Shown here piece by piece: positions 25,773 through 34,198 of a stretch of DNA of 64,000 bases (the stretch's first letter is position 1; every line of letters starts with the position of its first letter). The stretch covers positions 1,346-65,345 of the forward strand of contig NZ_LAHA01000048.1 of the NCBI RefSeq assembly GCF_002608075.1, in the 5' to 3' direction. The notes below the pieces were generated by a model, which was not told the origin of the DNA, ran no database searches, and saw only the letters and a program-made list of their open reading frames with translations. The translations under genes were made by a program, and so were the position numbers. Origin of the DNA: Nostoc linckia z4 (lineage in GTDB: Bacteria; Cyanobacteriota; Cyanobacteriia; Cyanobacteriales; Nostocaceae).

Positions 25773-28205
25773 CTAATCACCAATGACTAAATAAATTCCC
25801 CAGATTGCCATTGGTCGTAGGTAGGTGCAGGCGCGAAAAGTGCCAGCTGCGGTGATGGCTTCGGGTGTGCGAAATTGTAGTCCATTTTCATAAATTTGCT
25901 GGACTACAGCTTGTGTCAATTTAAATGCTTCATCTTTCATTCCCATTTGCACCAGAAAAGCGGCTAAGCCAAAGTTTATTCCTGTCCAGACTTCCAAAGG
26001 ATGAGTTGCTTTAGGGTTTTCTGGCGAACCATCGGGACGAACACCGTTAGCAGCACCGAATTTAGCATCGCAAAATTTCAAAAAGCAGGCATCGTAAACG
26101 GTTTTCAAGGCAGAGAGGGCGCGATCGCTCGTTACAATATCTGGTAGTCCTAGTAATCGGGCGTAGAACTGTCCGCATAATTGATCTGTCATTACTACAT
26201 CGGAACCGCTTTCACTATCGAGTCGATAGTACTGCCCATTCCAAAGCTTTTGTTGGTAGATTGGGCAAGATTGTGCTAACCAAGCTTCATAGGTAGATTT
26301 TTGAAATTCTAAGTCGTTGCGATCGCCAACGTTGTGATTTAATAAAACTTGGCTAATGGCGATGGCAGCTTCTAGCGCCGCTAACCACAACCCACCACAA
26401 TAGGCGCTGACACCTTGCAACCGCCAGTCATCAAATGTTTGGTCAGGCGCACCAGAATTTTCGGGAATACCATCGCCATCTAAATCAAAAGTTTTTAGGT
26501 AGTTGAGAGTTTGAACTACTGCATTCCAACACTCTGCTAAGAATTCCACATCCTCAGCACCCGTAAACAGAAAATCTCGGTATACTTGCAATACAAAGTC
26601 GCTACCTAAATCTTTCCATAAATTGCAGTCTTGATAGCTGGTATAGTTGGTTTTCTCCCAAACGTGTTCGTTAGGTGCGCCTAAATCGTGGGGTGTTGCA
26701 CCAAAGGCTTTACGAACTGCAAGGGGACTTTCTGCTTTGATTGTCATGTAATAGCCGATGATTCGGGGCGTGTCATCACCTTGGGGAATTGCCCGTGCAA
26801 ATGCGCGTATCACTGACTTTTCCAATTCTGGAAACAGCATCAACAAAGAAAAAGAACCATACAACCGCACGTCTAGACTTTCATACCAGCGATAATCTAG
26901 GCACTCCAGCACCGCAAATTGACCGATGGGGTCAAGTTCTGATGCTGCATTCCAGAGAGTACCGCCACAGGTGAGGTCGTAAAGTTCATTAAATAAAGCC
27001 ATCTTAAACCAAGAAGGCAAATCTTTTCGGTGGAGAATGGGTTGTTGCCAACTTTGAATTTGCGATCGCCAACTTTGGTATTGTTCTAAAGCGGTAGATG
27101 CGATCGTCCAAGCATGGCTACCATCTTTACCAAAAAAGTCTGTGTATCTGCGATAGTAGTTGATGCCGGCGGCAAATTCTGTAATCGGCAAATCCCAAGC
27201 CAGAACAAAGGGGATTTCTAGAGTTTCCCCTGGTTGGAGAGTAAAACGAAGTGCAATGGCAGCTGCTATTTGTGTGTTTTCTGCGGCTGGAGTGGTGTCT
27301 TGATAATTAGGTAAAGAACCATCTTCAGCAAAGGTTCGCCATACATCTTCACCCGTACCAATGGAATTCCAGCGAGTGTGATAAAATACCTCTACTCCTG
27401 GATGTTTCAAAGTGGCAATACACCAGGTTCCATCCCCTTCTTGCAATGGTTTGCCGTTATCAACCCGACCTAAAAGACAACCAAAGTATTCTGGATTTTC
27501 TACTATCTGATTGTAATTTCCTTGACTTTCACCCAAGCGTGGTTGGTATTCATAAGCTGGACTACCATCATCGCGCACCCGCACTTTCGGAGATTTGAGA
27601 GAGTTAGTAAACCAACCCACCATATTTTCCCAAGTGAACATGATGCTAAGAGTAATAGGTGCATTTGTCGGGTTATGAGCATTCCAATGGAACACCGCCA
27701 CAGGATAGCTAGTTTCTTGGTAATTATCAGCCCACACAGGGGAAAACTGCTCGCAAGTTAACTGTGTTTGAAAAACATTTTCATATACAAACCAGCTACG
27801 GGGATACAGAGCATGATATTCGCCAGTTTTGTTTTCATTAATATTTGCTTCCCCTACTCCTGTGCTTCCTGGATACCATTGCCATGCTTTGAGGCTACCA
27901 TCCTCAGATGCTTGGGTAGATAAAGCATAAGCTTGGGTAGATGTACCATTAGACTCAAATACACTAAATTGGCAGGCGGGCACGTTTTTGAAGATATGCT
28001 CGCCACCATCAATGTGCCATAGATTAAAGTCACCCCGTGAAGAACGACCGATACAACCTGCACCAAAGCCACCTAATGGCGCACCATGCCAGGGGCCATC
28101 ATCAAGATTACTAGCATAACGCACAGTATAGGGCTTATCCCAGCCTAAACCGATGGGACGATTCCAAGTGCAAGGGGGAATTGTCGGGGAGGATTGATGT
28201 GTCAT
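25773..28205 (-). CDS. GH116 beta-glucosidase / glucosylceramidase-like protein
   Basis: An 810-aa protein of the GBA2 (bile-acid beta-glucosidase) family, GH116. The N-terminal beta-sandwich contains GAPLGGFGAGCIGRSSRGDF. The C-terminal (alpha/alpha)6 barrel contains FNELYDLTCGGTLW with the probable Glu nucleophile and IPENSGAPDQTFDDW with the probable Asp acid/base (by analogy to characterised GH116). No signal peptide is seen, so a cytoplasmic enzyme acting on glucosides or glucolipids is likely; the natural substrate is unknown. Start MTHQSSPTIPPCTWNRPIG is typical. Monocistronic; convergent to nothing on its 3' side, where repeats follow. Confidence 0.92.
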   Translation of the reverse strand: MTHQSSPTIPPCTWNRPIGLGWDKPYTVRYASNLDDGPWHGAPLGGFGAGCIGRSSRGDFNLWHIDGGEHIFKNVPACQFSVFESNGTSTQAYALSTQASEDGSLKAWQWYPGSTGVGEANINENKTGEYHALYPRSWFVYENVFQTQLTCEQFSPVWADNYQETSYPVAVFHWNAHNPTNAPITLSIMFTWENMVGWFTNSLKSPKVRVRDDGSPAYEYQPRLGESQGNYNQIVENPEYFGCLLGRVDNGKPLQEGDGTWCIATLKHPGVEVFYHTRWNSIGTGEDVWRTFAEDGSLPNYQDTTPAAENTQIAAAIALRFTLQPGETLEIPFVLAWDLPITEFAAGINYYRRYTDFFGKDGSHAWTIASTALEQYQSWRSQIQSWQQPILHRKDLPSWFKMALFNELYDLTCGGTLWNAASELDPIGQFAVLECLDYRWYESLDVRLYGSFSLLMLFPELEKSVIRAFARAIPQGDDTPRIIGYYMTIKAESPLAVRKAFGATPHDLGAPNEHVWEKTNYTSYQDCNLWKDLGSDFVLQVYRDFLFTGAEDVEFLAECWNAVVQTLNYLKTFDLDGDGIPENSGAPDQTFDDWRLQGVSAYCGGLWLAALEAAIAISQVLLNHNVGDRNDLEFQKSTYEAWLAQSCPIYQQKLWNGQYYRLDSESGSDVVMTDQLCGQFYARLLGLPDIVTSDRALSALKTVYDACFLKFCDAKFGAANGVRPDGSPENPKATHPLEVWTGINFGLAAFLVQMGMKDEAFKLTQAVVQQIYENGLQFRTPEAITAAGTFRACTYLRPMAIWGIYLVIGD

Positions 28206-28269
28206 CGCCTGATGTCATTGCGTGGAGTTACGTCCATGAAGACTAGCGCGATGTACGGTTTTTATCAAG

Positions 28270-28440
28270 TAGGAAAGTTGTGGGTGTGGGGTATGGGGCA
28301 TGGGGCATGGGGCATAGGGTATTGGCCAAACAGGGCTTTCCAGGTAATGGTGAAAGGGAAAGGGGTAAGGGTGAAAGGTTAAATTTATCCCTTTACCCTT
28401 TACCCTTTACCCCTTTCCCTTTACCCTACCTCCCCAATCC
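28270..28440. repeat. GGGCATGGGG and CCTTTACCC spacer repeats
   Basis: Purine-rich GTGGGGTATGGGGCATGGGGC, then GAAAGGGAAAGGGGTAAGGG facing its complement CCCTTTACCCTTTACCC, so the tract can fold into a long hairpin between the two minus-strand genes. No gene. Confidence 0.75.
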
Positions 28441-28451
28441 CTTTCACACCA

Positions 28452-29108
28452 TCAATGCATTTCGTCGTATTCTGGGGCTTCAACTCGTCTTGCATCTACA
28501 CGAGAGGCGGGTAAAAACTCAGCACGACGTACAGGGACTAAGGGTGGTGTAGGCCCTTGATAAGGATGAATTACTTGTACGGTGCGGGTTGGACGCTGGC
28601 GTGGTGAGAATAAAGCCAGCACCCCGGCCACAACAACACCACCACCAATGGTGAGAGCTGCGCCTCCCACTGCCCACAGCATAGGTGAAGACCACCAGGG
28701 ACTTTGTGGCTGGAATGCTGTTGCTTTTTGTTGGTTATTTTGCTGAGCTAATTGCCACTGCTGCTGAGTATTGAAATTTTGGACTTGACCTTGGAGTTGT
28801 TGGTTGAGCAACTTCAGTTGTTCGTTGTCCTTTTTCAAACTCTCCATTTGCATGTTCAGCTTTTCCATTTCTAGGCGCTGATCGGAATTGGGTGCAGTTG
28901 GTGGCTGATTGGGATAAATTGGTTGTGGTTGCCCGTAATACCCTCCTGGGTATTGCATTTGTGGCGGCATCACCTGGGGCGCTACCACAGTATTCGGCAT
29001 TTGGGGAGCAACAGCGAAGTTGGGTTGTATACTTGTTCCTTTGAGCAATACTAGAGCCGCTAACCCAGCGACAGCGACCCCACCGATAAATGCCATACTT
29101 TCACTCAT
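28452..29108 (-). CDS. Two-helix membrane protein with Pro-rich and coiled-coil regions, unknown function
   Basis: A 218-aa protein. It has an N-terminal hydrophobic segment (AFIGGVAVAGLAALVLL, 6-22), then a Pro/Gln/Tyr-rich linker (PQMQYPGGYYGQPQPIYP), then a coiled coil (about 78-115, RLEMEKLNMQMESLKKDNEQ) running into a Gln/Asn-rich stretch. A second membrane segment (about 143-167, LWAVGGAALTIGGGVVVAGVLALF) and a basic C-terminal tail with repeated VDARRVEAPEY-like sequence follow. No family recognised. It is likely a membrane-spanning structural or scaffold protein; cyanobacterial genomes carry similar unnamed proteins. Confidence 0.75.
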   Translation of the reverse strand: MSESMAFIGGVAVAGLAALVLLKGTSIQPNFAVAPQMPNTVVAPQVMPPQMQYPGGYYGQPQPIYPNQPPTAPNSDQRLEMEKLNMQMESLKKDNEQLKLLNQQLQGQVQNFNTQQQWQLAQQNNQQKATAFQPQSPWWSSPMLWAVGGAALTIGGGVVVAGVLALFSPRQRPTRTVQVIHPYQGPTPPLVPVRRAEFLPASRVDARRVEAPEYDEMH

Positions 29109-29322
29109 CGCCTTTGCCCCTCAACTGCAATATAACTATAACCATCTGTGAATGAATCACTCTCACACTCATAAATTTTGACCGCTTCACATAATACTCA
29201 GACTATAAGCGACTGTATCAGCTAGTTTTTTTACATGATGATATCTGATGTTAATATTCAAGACCAGAACAGTCAAATTGTCTACTAAACTTAGGATAAA
29301 AAAACTACGCTGTTACACTTTT

Positions 29323-30165
29323 TTAATCTACTTTTTCGCTCTCATCAACATGAGTATTTGTACTGTTGGCGGTTTTGATGGCTGTTTTGAGACTTTGGCA
29401 AAATTGGGCGATCGCATTTAGTCCCTGTTCTGGTGTACCTTCTGCTAAGCGCTTTACAAAAGCGCTGCCTACAGCCACCCCATCTGCTCCCCATTCCCGT
29501 ACTTGACGAGCTTGACCAGGCTCGGAGATTCCAAAGCCCACACCAATGGGTTTATCAGTAACACTACGAATTTGTTTTAGTAAATCAGATACCCGCGTTT
29601 CTACTTGCGTTCGCATTCCTGTCACACCTGTGACGCTGACTAAATAAATAAATCCTTGGGAAGACTGGGCGATGGCTTGTATTCGTTCGGCAGAACTTGT
29701 GGGAGCTACCAACAAAGTTATATCAATTCCCATCTCACCAGCTGGTTCAAGTAACCCTGCGGCCTCTTCTAAAGGTAAGTCAGGTACTACCAATCCTGAC
29801 ACCCCAGCCGCAGCAACTTGCTGGAGAAATTTATCAATTCCTTGGTGCAAAATTGGGTTGTAATAGGTGAATAGGACAATGGGCGATCGCATTTTGGGAG
29901 TAGTTGCTCGCAGCATTTCCAGCACTTGCTCAAATTTCGTTCCTCTTTGCAGGGCGCGGGTAGCAGCTGCTTGAATCACTGGCCCATCCGCTAGAGGATC
30001 GGAGTATGGTACGCCCAGTTCAATAATATCTGCTCCGTTGCGATCGAGGATTTGCAGAGCTGCTGCTGTTGTCTCTAAATTTGGATCGCCAGCAGTGATA
30101 AACGGAATCAAAGCACACTCACGATTGTGCCTCAGGGTTTCAAAGCAATCAGAAATTGCAGTCAT
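29323..30165 (-). CDS. trpA: Tryptophan synthase alpha chain
   Basis: Cleaves indole-3-glycerol phosphate to indole and glyceraldehyde 3-phosphate, passing indole to TrpB. The 280-aa TIM barrel shows LIPFITAGDPNLETT, the catalytic Glu in ELGVPYSDPLADGPVIQ (with the second catalytic Asp), FTYYNPIL, the SVTGVTG loop and the phosphate-binding GVGFGIS. A charged C-terminal extension (TNTHVDESEKVD) is variable. Third in the conserved cyanobacterial order ndhL - DUF3007 - trpA, though here 127 bp of ATTGGTCATT repeats separates it from DUF3007. Confidence 0.97.
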   Translation of the reverse strand: MTAISDCFETLRHNRECALIPFITAGDPNLETTAAALQILDRNGADIIELGVPYSDPLADGPVIQAAATRALQRGTKFEQVLEMLRATTPKMRSPIVLFTYYNPILHQGIDKFLQQVAAAGVSGLVVPDLPLEEAAGLLEPAGEMGIDITLLVAPTSSAERIQAIAQSSQGFIYLVSVTGVTGMRTQVETRVSDLLKQIRSVTDKPIGVGFGISEPGQARQVREWGADGVAVGSAFVKRLAEGTPEQGLNAIAQFCQSLKTAIKTANSTNTHVDESEKVD

Positions 30166-30292
30166 TAGTCATTAGTCATTGATCATTGGTCATTGGTCAT
30201 TGGTCATTAGCCATTGGTCATTGGTCATTAGCCTTAGGCGAAGGTCAAAGGACAAATGACAAAGAACAAATAACAACTGACCAATGATCACT

Positions 30293-30604
30293 TTACACCT
30301 GAGACTGCTCTTCTTGTTCTATCTCGGCTTGAATTCGTGCTAGTTCTTCGGGAGTTAGTTCTTCCAAGCGATTTTGCAGAAATTCTTGCTCGTACTGTTC
30401 CCGTTGTTGGTGGTAGGTCATTTTTTGTCCCACCGCACGGAAAAAATAGGTAGCTAACCAGCCAACTAACACAGCCACTAGTAGCACTTGGCTCCATATA
30501 CCAGCTTGCTGATTATCGAAACCGGCTAACTGCAATCCTACATACGCCAAGCCACCAGCAATAAAAATGCCTAAGCCAATTCCAATAGCGTCAATCCGTC
30601 GCAT
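30293..30604 (-). CDS. DUF3007 family membrane protein
   Basis: A 103-aa protein with two membrane helices (about 6-27 and 38-56: IGIGLGIFIAGGLAYVGLQL and GIWSQVLLVAVLVGWLATYF) and a charged C-terminal helix (REQYEQEFLQNRLEELTPEE) ending in a Glu-rich tail. It matches DUF3007, a family of cyanobacteria and plastids found beside ndhL. The genetic linkage suggests a thylakoid or NDH-1-related role, but no function is established to my knowledge. Starts 24 bp after ndhL, so the two are almost certainly cotranscribed. Confidence 0.85.
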   Translation of the reverse strand: MRRIDAIGIGLGIFIAGGLAYVGLQLAGFDNQQAGIWSQVLLVAVLVGWLATYFFRAVGQKMTYHQQREQYEQEFLQNRLEELTPEELARIQAEIEQEEQSQV

Positions 30605-30628
30605 GAGAGTTATGACCTACCAATTTAG

Positions 30629-30841
30629 TTAAACTTCAATTTGTCGCGGTCGTGGTCGAATATTTACAACCGGCGATAAAACCAACAAACCTGGAAAGAA
30701 GAAGAACACCAAAAAGTACATAAACACACGCTCAATGGAGCTAGCTGCATACCAACGCTGCTTCAAGTAGAGCAAAACAGCGATGGGAACTACTAGAAGA
30801 TAAGCTCCAGCCAAAATCAGATACAGCAGGGCGACGATCAT
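30629..30841 (-). CDS. ndhL: NAD(P)H-quinone oxidoreductase subunit L
   Basis: NdhL is a small membrane subunit of cyanobacterial NDH-1, needed for respiration, cyclic electron flow and CO2 uptake. The 70-aa product begins MIVALLYLILAGAYLLVVP and ends FFFFPGLLVLSPVVNIRP, with two membrane helices joined by LKQRWYAASSIERVFMY, as in known NdhL. I take the ATG at 30841; a frame beginning at 30874 would add 11 residues that are not family-like. First gene of the ndhL - DUF3007 (- trpA) unit. Confidence 0.94.
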   Translation of the reverse strand: MIVALLYLILAGAYLLVVPIAVLLYLKQRWYAASSIERVFMYFLVFFFFPGLLVLSPVVNIRPRPRQIEV

Positions 30842-30894
30842 AACTTTTTTGTCTAAGCATCTATTCCTCATCATAAGGCGAAGAGCGGGACTCA

Positions 30895-31045
30895 GGAAAG
30901 TCGAGAGGGGGAAGATGGGGAGATGGGGGGTAGGGGAAAAGGTTAAAGGGGAAAGGTTAAAGGGGAAAGGTTAAAGGGAAAAGGAATAAATTTAACCTTT
31001 CCCCATGCGCCATGCGCCATGCCCAATGCCCCATGCCCTATAAAA
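30895..31045. repeat. GGTTAAAGGGGAAA / CCCATGCGCC spacer repeats
   Basis: Three GGGGAAAGGTTAAA units with a complementary AACCTTTCCCC tail, then ATGCGCCATGCGCCATGCCC repeats. The remainder of the spacer to 31297 holds a TTGACA (31073-31078) with TATGAT (31098-31103) at 19-nt spacing, a possible but weak promoter for trnL. Confidence 0.6.
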
Positions 31046-31297
31046 GCATTTTGAGAAAAGCTGCCAGAAAAATTGACATACGTCCTGTATATGATGCTAT
31101 GATAAATAGCCCAGTGCCAAATCAGTGCTACTGTCAAAAAAGGTGGAAAGTTCTATCCAAATTGGTTAGGAAAAAACAAAAAACTTCCAATTGGAAAAAA
31201 TATTTTCAATCTTGTTGGACAAATGACACAATTGGTGGTGGAATAGATGAGGGGGTATTTGCTGCCTCTAAAAAATAAATAGTTACCGAACACCTGC

Positions 31298-31669
31298 GGG
31301 GGTGTGGCGGAATGGTAGACGCTACGGACTTAGATAACTGAGCCTTAAGGGAGAAATCCTTTAAGTGGCAGCTCTCAAATTCAGGGAAACCTAAATCTGG
31401 CAACAGACACGGCAATCCTGAGCCAAGCCGAAAAAAGTCCTGAGTCATGAGTAATGAGTAAACTAAAAACTCATAATTTGTAACTCATAACTATTCGGAA
31501 GGTGCAGAGACTCGACGGGAGCTACCCTAACGTAAAGTCGAGGGTAAAGGGAGAGTCCAATTCTCAAAACTTGGAGTGGTTATTGCCATCAAGTAGCCGT
31601 GAAAACTGCGGGAGAATGAAAATCCGTTGACCGTAAAAGGTCGTGTGGGTTCAAGTCCCTCCACCCCCA
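31298..31669 (+). tRNA. trnL: tRNA-Leu(UAA), split by a group I intron
   Basis: The 5' exon (31298-31331, GGGGGTGTGGCGGAATGGTA and on to GGACTT) and the 3' exon (31619-31669, starting AAAATCCGTTGA) join to give the anticodon UAA. The acceptor GGGGGTG (31298-31304) pairs with CACCCCC (31662-31668), followed by discriminator A. The T-loop TTCAAGT and the long variable arm expected for leucine are present. CCA is not encoded. A T-T mismatch in the T-stem is visible. This is the classic cyanobacterial/plastid trnL-UAA. Confidence 0.96.
31332..31618 (+). other. Group I intron in tRNA-Leu(UAA)
   Basis: A 287-nt intron inserted after U34 of the anticodon, ending in G (omega-G) as group I introns do. 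Core elements are recognisable: AATTCAGGGAAACCTAAATC (P/Q region), GGCAATCCTGAGCCAAGCC (P4-P6), GGTGCAGAGACTCGACGGGAGC (P7/R region) and AAGTCGAGGGTAAAGG. The P6b region (about 31436-31496) is enlarged and made of ACTCATAA / TTATGAGT-like repeats that can fold on themselves. There is no homing endonuclease. It probably self-splices. Confidence 0.94.
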
Positions 31670-31704
31670 TTTAATTTAGATTTATCAGTTAGTAAAAACT
31701 GTGA

Positions 31705-31747
31705 CTTAACCCATAAGTTTGCCCCACCGCTAATCTTATGGGTTAAG
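31705..31747. terminator. Hairpin downstream of trnL
   Basis: CTTAACCCATAAG (31705-31717) is perfectly complementary to CTTATGGGTTAAG (31735-31747), a 13-bp stem with a 17-nt loop. No T-run follows, so it may be a 3'-processing or stability hairpin as much as a terminator. A second hairpin (CTTTAGG...CCTAAAG, 31785-31816) lies between it and the end of the convergent gene. Confidence 0.6.
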
Positions 31748-31829
31748 CTAGCACTGATGCAACTTTCTGACATTTTTAATACTCCTTTAGGGTACTGAAT
31801 TTCAGTATTCCTAAAGTTATGTAGCAATG

Positions 31830-33137
31830 CTAACCGCTAATCACCGCTATACATTCAATTTCCACCAACACATTCTTAGGTAAGCGTGACACCTCTACAC
31901 AAGCACGCGCCGGGGCTGTATTTTCCGGGAAATATTTGGCATAAACGGCATTCACGGCTGCAAAATCATTCATATCAGCCAGAAATACAGTAGTTTTCAC
32001 CACATCTGCAAAAGTCGCCCCGGCTGCTGTGAGGATGGCTTCTAGATTAGCCATTACTTGCTCGGTTTGTTTTTTGACATCATCAGTGTAGACGACATCA
32101 CCGAGGCGGGGATCGATGGCAATTTGTCCAGCTACAAATAACAATTGACCAGAAGCAGCGATCGCTTGATTATAAGGGCCGACTGGTGCGGGTGCGTTAT
32201 CAGTACGAATTACTTTACGAGTCATAGATATCACTTTGTCTAACGATGCTACCTGTTTACCGATTTCGATTTGGGAGGCGATCGGTTTATAAACCTCTCC
32301 ATCAGGCATTATCGCACCAGTCAGGTCAGCATCTTTAAAAGTTGCCCCATAGGTATCTGCCCCAGTTAAATCAGCCCTTCTCAAGTTTGCTCCGTCTAAA
32401 TTTGCCTTGATTAAATTTGCCCATCGCAGGTTAACTTTTTCTAAATTCGCTCCTTGGAGTAATGCTTTTTTAAGGTTTGCACTTTGAAGAGATGCTGCTG
32501 TGAAATCCATATCAGCCAAATTCATACCTGAGAGATCAACTTGGTAGAGATTTGCTCTATAAAATATACTTCCTTCGAGTTTGGCACTTTGCAATATTGC
32601 CTCACTTAAGTTTGCCAAAGTTAAGTCACATCCAGTTAAGTACGCCTGACCCAAATCTGTCTTAGTTAGATTAGCTTTACTGAGATTAGCTTCAGCTAGG
32701 GAAGCCCCAGTCAGGTCTGCACTACTAAGATTTGCTCCACGCAAATTTGCTGTATCTAGATTTGCATAAATTAATTTTGCACTACTGAGGTCTACACCTA
32801 TCAGATTTGCCTGTTCTAAGTTTGCATGATTGAAATTTGCGTTATTCAGATTTGACCAACTTAAGTCAGCACCATCAAGGTCAGTCCAAGCAAAAATTGC
32901 TGAAGAAGCCTTTACCGAATTTAACTTTGTATTTGTTAGAGAAGATTTAGTGAAAATTGTACTATTAAGGTTCGCTTCAGTTAAGTTTGCTCCACTTAAG
33001 TCAACTCCAGTCAGATTTGCACTGTATAAATCTATCTCGCTTAAATCTGCACCTTCAAGATTTTCTTGGCTCAAATTTTGAGAACGAAAATTCCGTTGTC
33101 CTTCGGCGTATTGTTTTAAAAGCTCCTCAGCATCCAT
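31830..33137 (-). CDS. Pentapeptide-repeat protein fused to RidA (YjgF/YER057c/UK114) domain
   Basis: A single 435-aa frame. Residues about 18-285 are A(D/N)LXX pentapeptide repeats (ANLRGANLSSADLTGASLAE), which form a right-handed quadrilateral beta-helix. Residues 305-435 are a complete RidA domain (MTRKVIRTDNAPAPVGPYNQ to LPKNVLVEIECIAVISG), including the Arg of NTAPARACVEV that binds the imine/enamine substrate. RidA hydrolyses reactive 2-aminoacrylate-type intermediates. The RidA part begins at an internal ATG (32225) that would be a normal start for a stand-alone ridA, and no stop separates the two. This is either a true fusion or two genes whose intervening stop was lost; an internal start could still yield free RidA. 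Confidence 0.85.
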   Translation of the reverse strand: MDAEELLKQYAEGQRNFRSQNLSQENLEGADLSEIDLYSANLTGVDLSGANLTEANLNSTIFTKSSLTNTKLNSVKASSAIFAWTDLDGADLSWSNLNNANFNHANLEQANLIGVDLSSAKLIYANLDTANLRGANLSSADLTGASLAEANLSKANLTKTDLGQAYLTGCDLTLANLSEAILQSAKLEGSIFYRANLYQVDLSGMNLADMDFTAASLQSANLKKALLQGANLEKVNLRWANLIKANLDGANLRRADLTGADTYGATFKDADLTGAIMPDGEVYKPIASQIEIGKQVASLDKVISMTRKVIRTDNAPAPVGPYNQAIAASGQLLFVAGQIAIDPRLGDVVYTDDVKKQTEQVMANLEAILTAAGATFADVVKTTVFLADMNDFAAVNAVYAKYFPENTAPARACVEVSRLPKNVLVEIECIAVISG

Positions 33138-33205
33138 AATGCACCTTTAAATACCACTGACACAGTATAATCACAAAAACTTTGTGTCACAGGTATTCCA
33201 CTCTT

Positions 33206-33280
33206 TTCTTACTCTGCGCCCTCTGCGCCTCTGCGGTTCGTTCCTCTTACCCCAACCTCGGACGTATTCGATAATGCCAT
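33206..33280. repeat. Left direct repeat bracketing the vapBC-type module
   Basis: About 70 bp that matches 34156-34226: shared CCTCTGCGGTTCGTT (33228-33242) and CCCAACCTCGGACGTAT (33251-33267), followed by ATAATGCC. The second half copies the 3' end of the NUDIX gene on the other side of the module. Confidence 0.8.
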
Positions 33281-33341
33281 CAGATCGGCATCGCGATCGC
33301 AATCGTATAATACTGTTACGACAAACTCCAAAACATAATTG

Positions 33342-33650
33342 ATGAATATTAAAGAATTACTGCTCCAAGAAATTGAATCATCCTCAGATGTTCTACTAGC
33401 CCAAACGCTAGATTTTTTGCGTTTTCTCAAAACAAAACCAACAACCGAGGAAATATCTGTTGACCCGTCAACGGAAAAAAATAATGATACTTCCAACCAG
33501 AAAATGAAACCGGAAATACAAGAAGCAACACCAATTATTAGAGGCTCTAAAGCAGAAGATTTGTTAAAATTTGCCAGCACTTGGCAAGGTGATGATTTTG
33601 AAGAGTGCTTGCAGCTTGTTTATCAAACCCGTTCTCCGGCTGAATTTTAG
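33342..33650 (+). CDS. Antitoxin-like protein (DUF2281/VapB-type)
   Basis: A 102-aa acidic protein directly upstream of a PIN-domain gene (2-bp gap), the usual order for an antitoxin. Its N-terminus NIKELLLQEIESSSDVLLAQ plus TLDFLRFLK is the amphipathic helical pattern seen in cyanobacterial antitoxins beside VapC. The middle is low-complexity Lys/Asn/Thr/Glu, and the C-terminus SKAEDLLKFASTWQGDDFEE may bind the toxin. I take the ATG at 33342; a TTG one codon earlier is also in frame. Assignment is by context and pattern. Confidence 0.75.
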   Translation: MNIKELLLQEIESSSDVLLAQTLDFLRFLKTKPTTEEISVDPSTEKNNDTSNQKMKPEIQEATPIIRGSKAEDLLKFASTWQGDDFEECLQLVYQTRSPAEF

Positions 33651-33652
33651 TA

Positions 33653-34198
33653 ATGTACCTCTTAGATACCAATCATTGTAGCCGTATCATTTTTGGAGAA
33701 ACAAACGTCATTCGTGGCTTACAAGAACATATCGGTTTAGGGGTTGCAACTAGCGTTATTGTGCAAGGTGAACTCCTTTACATGGTGCAAAAGTCTTCTC
33801 AATATGAAGCAAATCTTCGCTTTGTCAGAACTTTTTTGCAAACCATCGATCTTTATCCCATTAATGGAGGGGTTGCCGATGTTTACGGTAGCCTCAAAGG
33901 AAAAATTGTCGAACATTTTGGCCCCAAAGACAAAGCAAAGCGTAGAAAGTTTACCGTTCAAGATTTGGGTTTTAGTGATAACGATTTGTGGATAGCTTCA
34001 ACTGCTCTGCACTATAAACTCACCATTTGTTTCAGGGGACAGCGATTTTCAAAGGATACAACAGGTGCAAGCCCTAGCTTTAGAATCTTGGCTTTGACAT
34101 CCTCCCAACATTTACCCAAACTGTATAGCAAAGAATTCCAGATATTCTCCTCACCTCTTCTCTGTGCCCTCTGCGTCCTCTGCGGTTCGTTTCTCTAG
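33653..34198 (+). CDS. VapC-like PIN-domain toxin with frameshifted 3' end
   Basis: PIN-domain ribonuclease, normally cutting tRNA or rRNA when its antitoxin is lost. D5 (YLLDTN), E40 (VQGELLY) and D111 (FSDNDLWIASTA) supply three of the four metal-binding acids. After LTI (residue 125) the frame diverges. In the neighbouring frame the DNA reads GDSDF QRIQQVQALALESWL then TGA (34095-34097), the normal VapC ending with the fourth acid. One extra T in the TTT at 34026-34028 accounts for this. As written, the protein instead runs on to 34198 through repeat DNA (tail LLCALCVLCGSFL). It is likely inactive, or the shift is a sequence error. The ancestral gene is 33653-34097. The antitoxin-like gene is 2 bp upstream. 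Confidence 0.8.
   Translation: MYLLDTNHCSRIIFGETNVIRGLQEHIGLGVATSVIVQGELLYMVQKSSQYEANLRFVRTFLQTIDLYPINGGVADVYGSLKGKIVEHFGPKDKAKRRKFTVQDLGFSDNDLWIASTALHYKLTICFRGQRFSKDTTGASPSFRILALTSSQHLPKLYSKEFQIFSSPLLCALCVLCGSFL

Noticed and set aside
31012..31278. 88-codon plus-strand open frame upstream of trnL
   Set aside because: Starts in CATGCGCC spacer repeats, covers the possible trnL promoter, and has no recognisable domain.
31206..31448. Open frame across the 5' part of trnL
   Set aside because: It overlaps the tRNA exon and intron core on the opposite strand; no family features.
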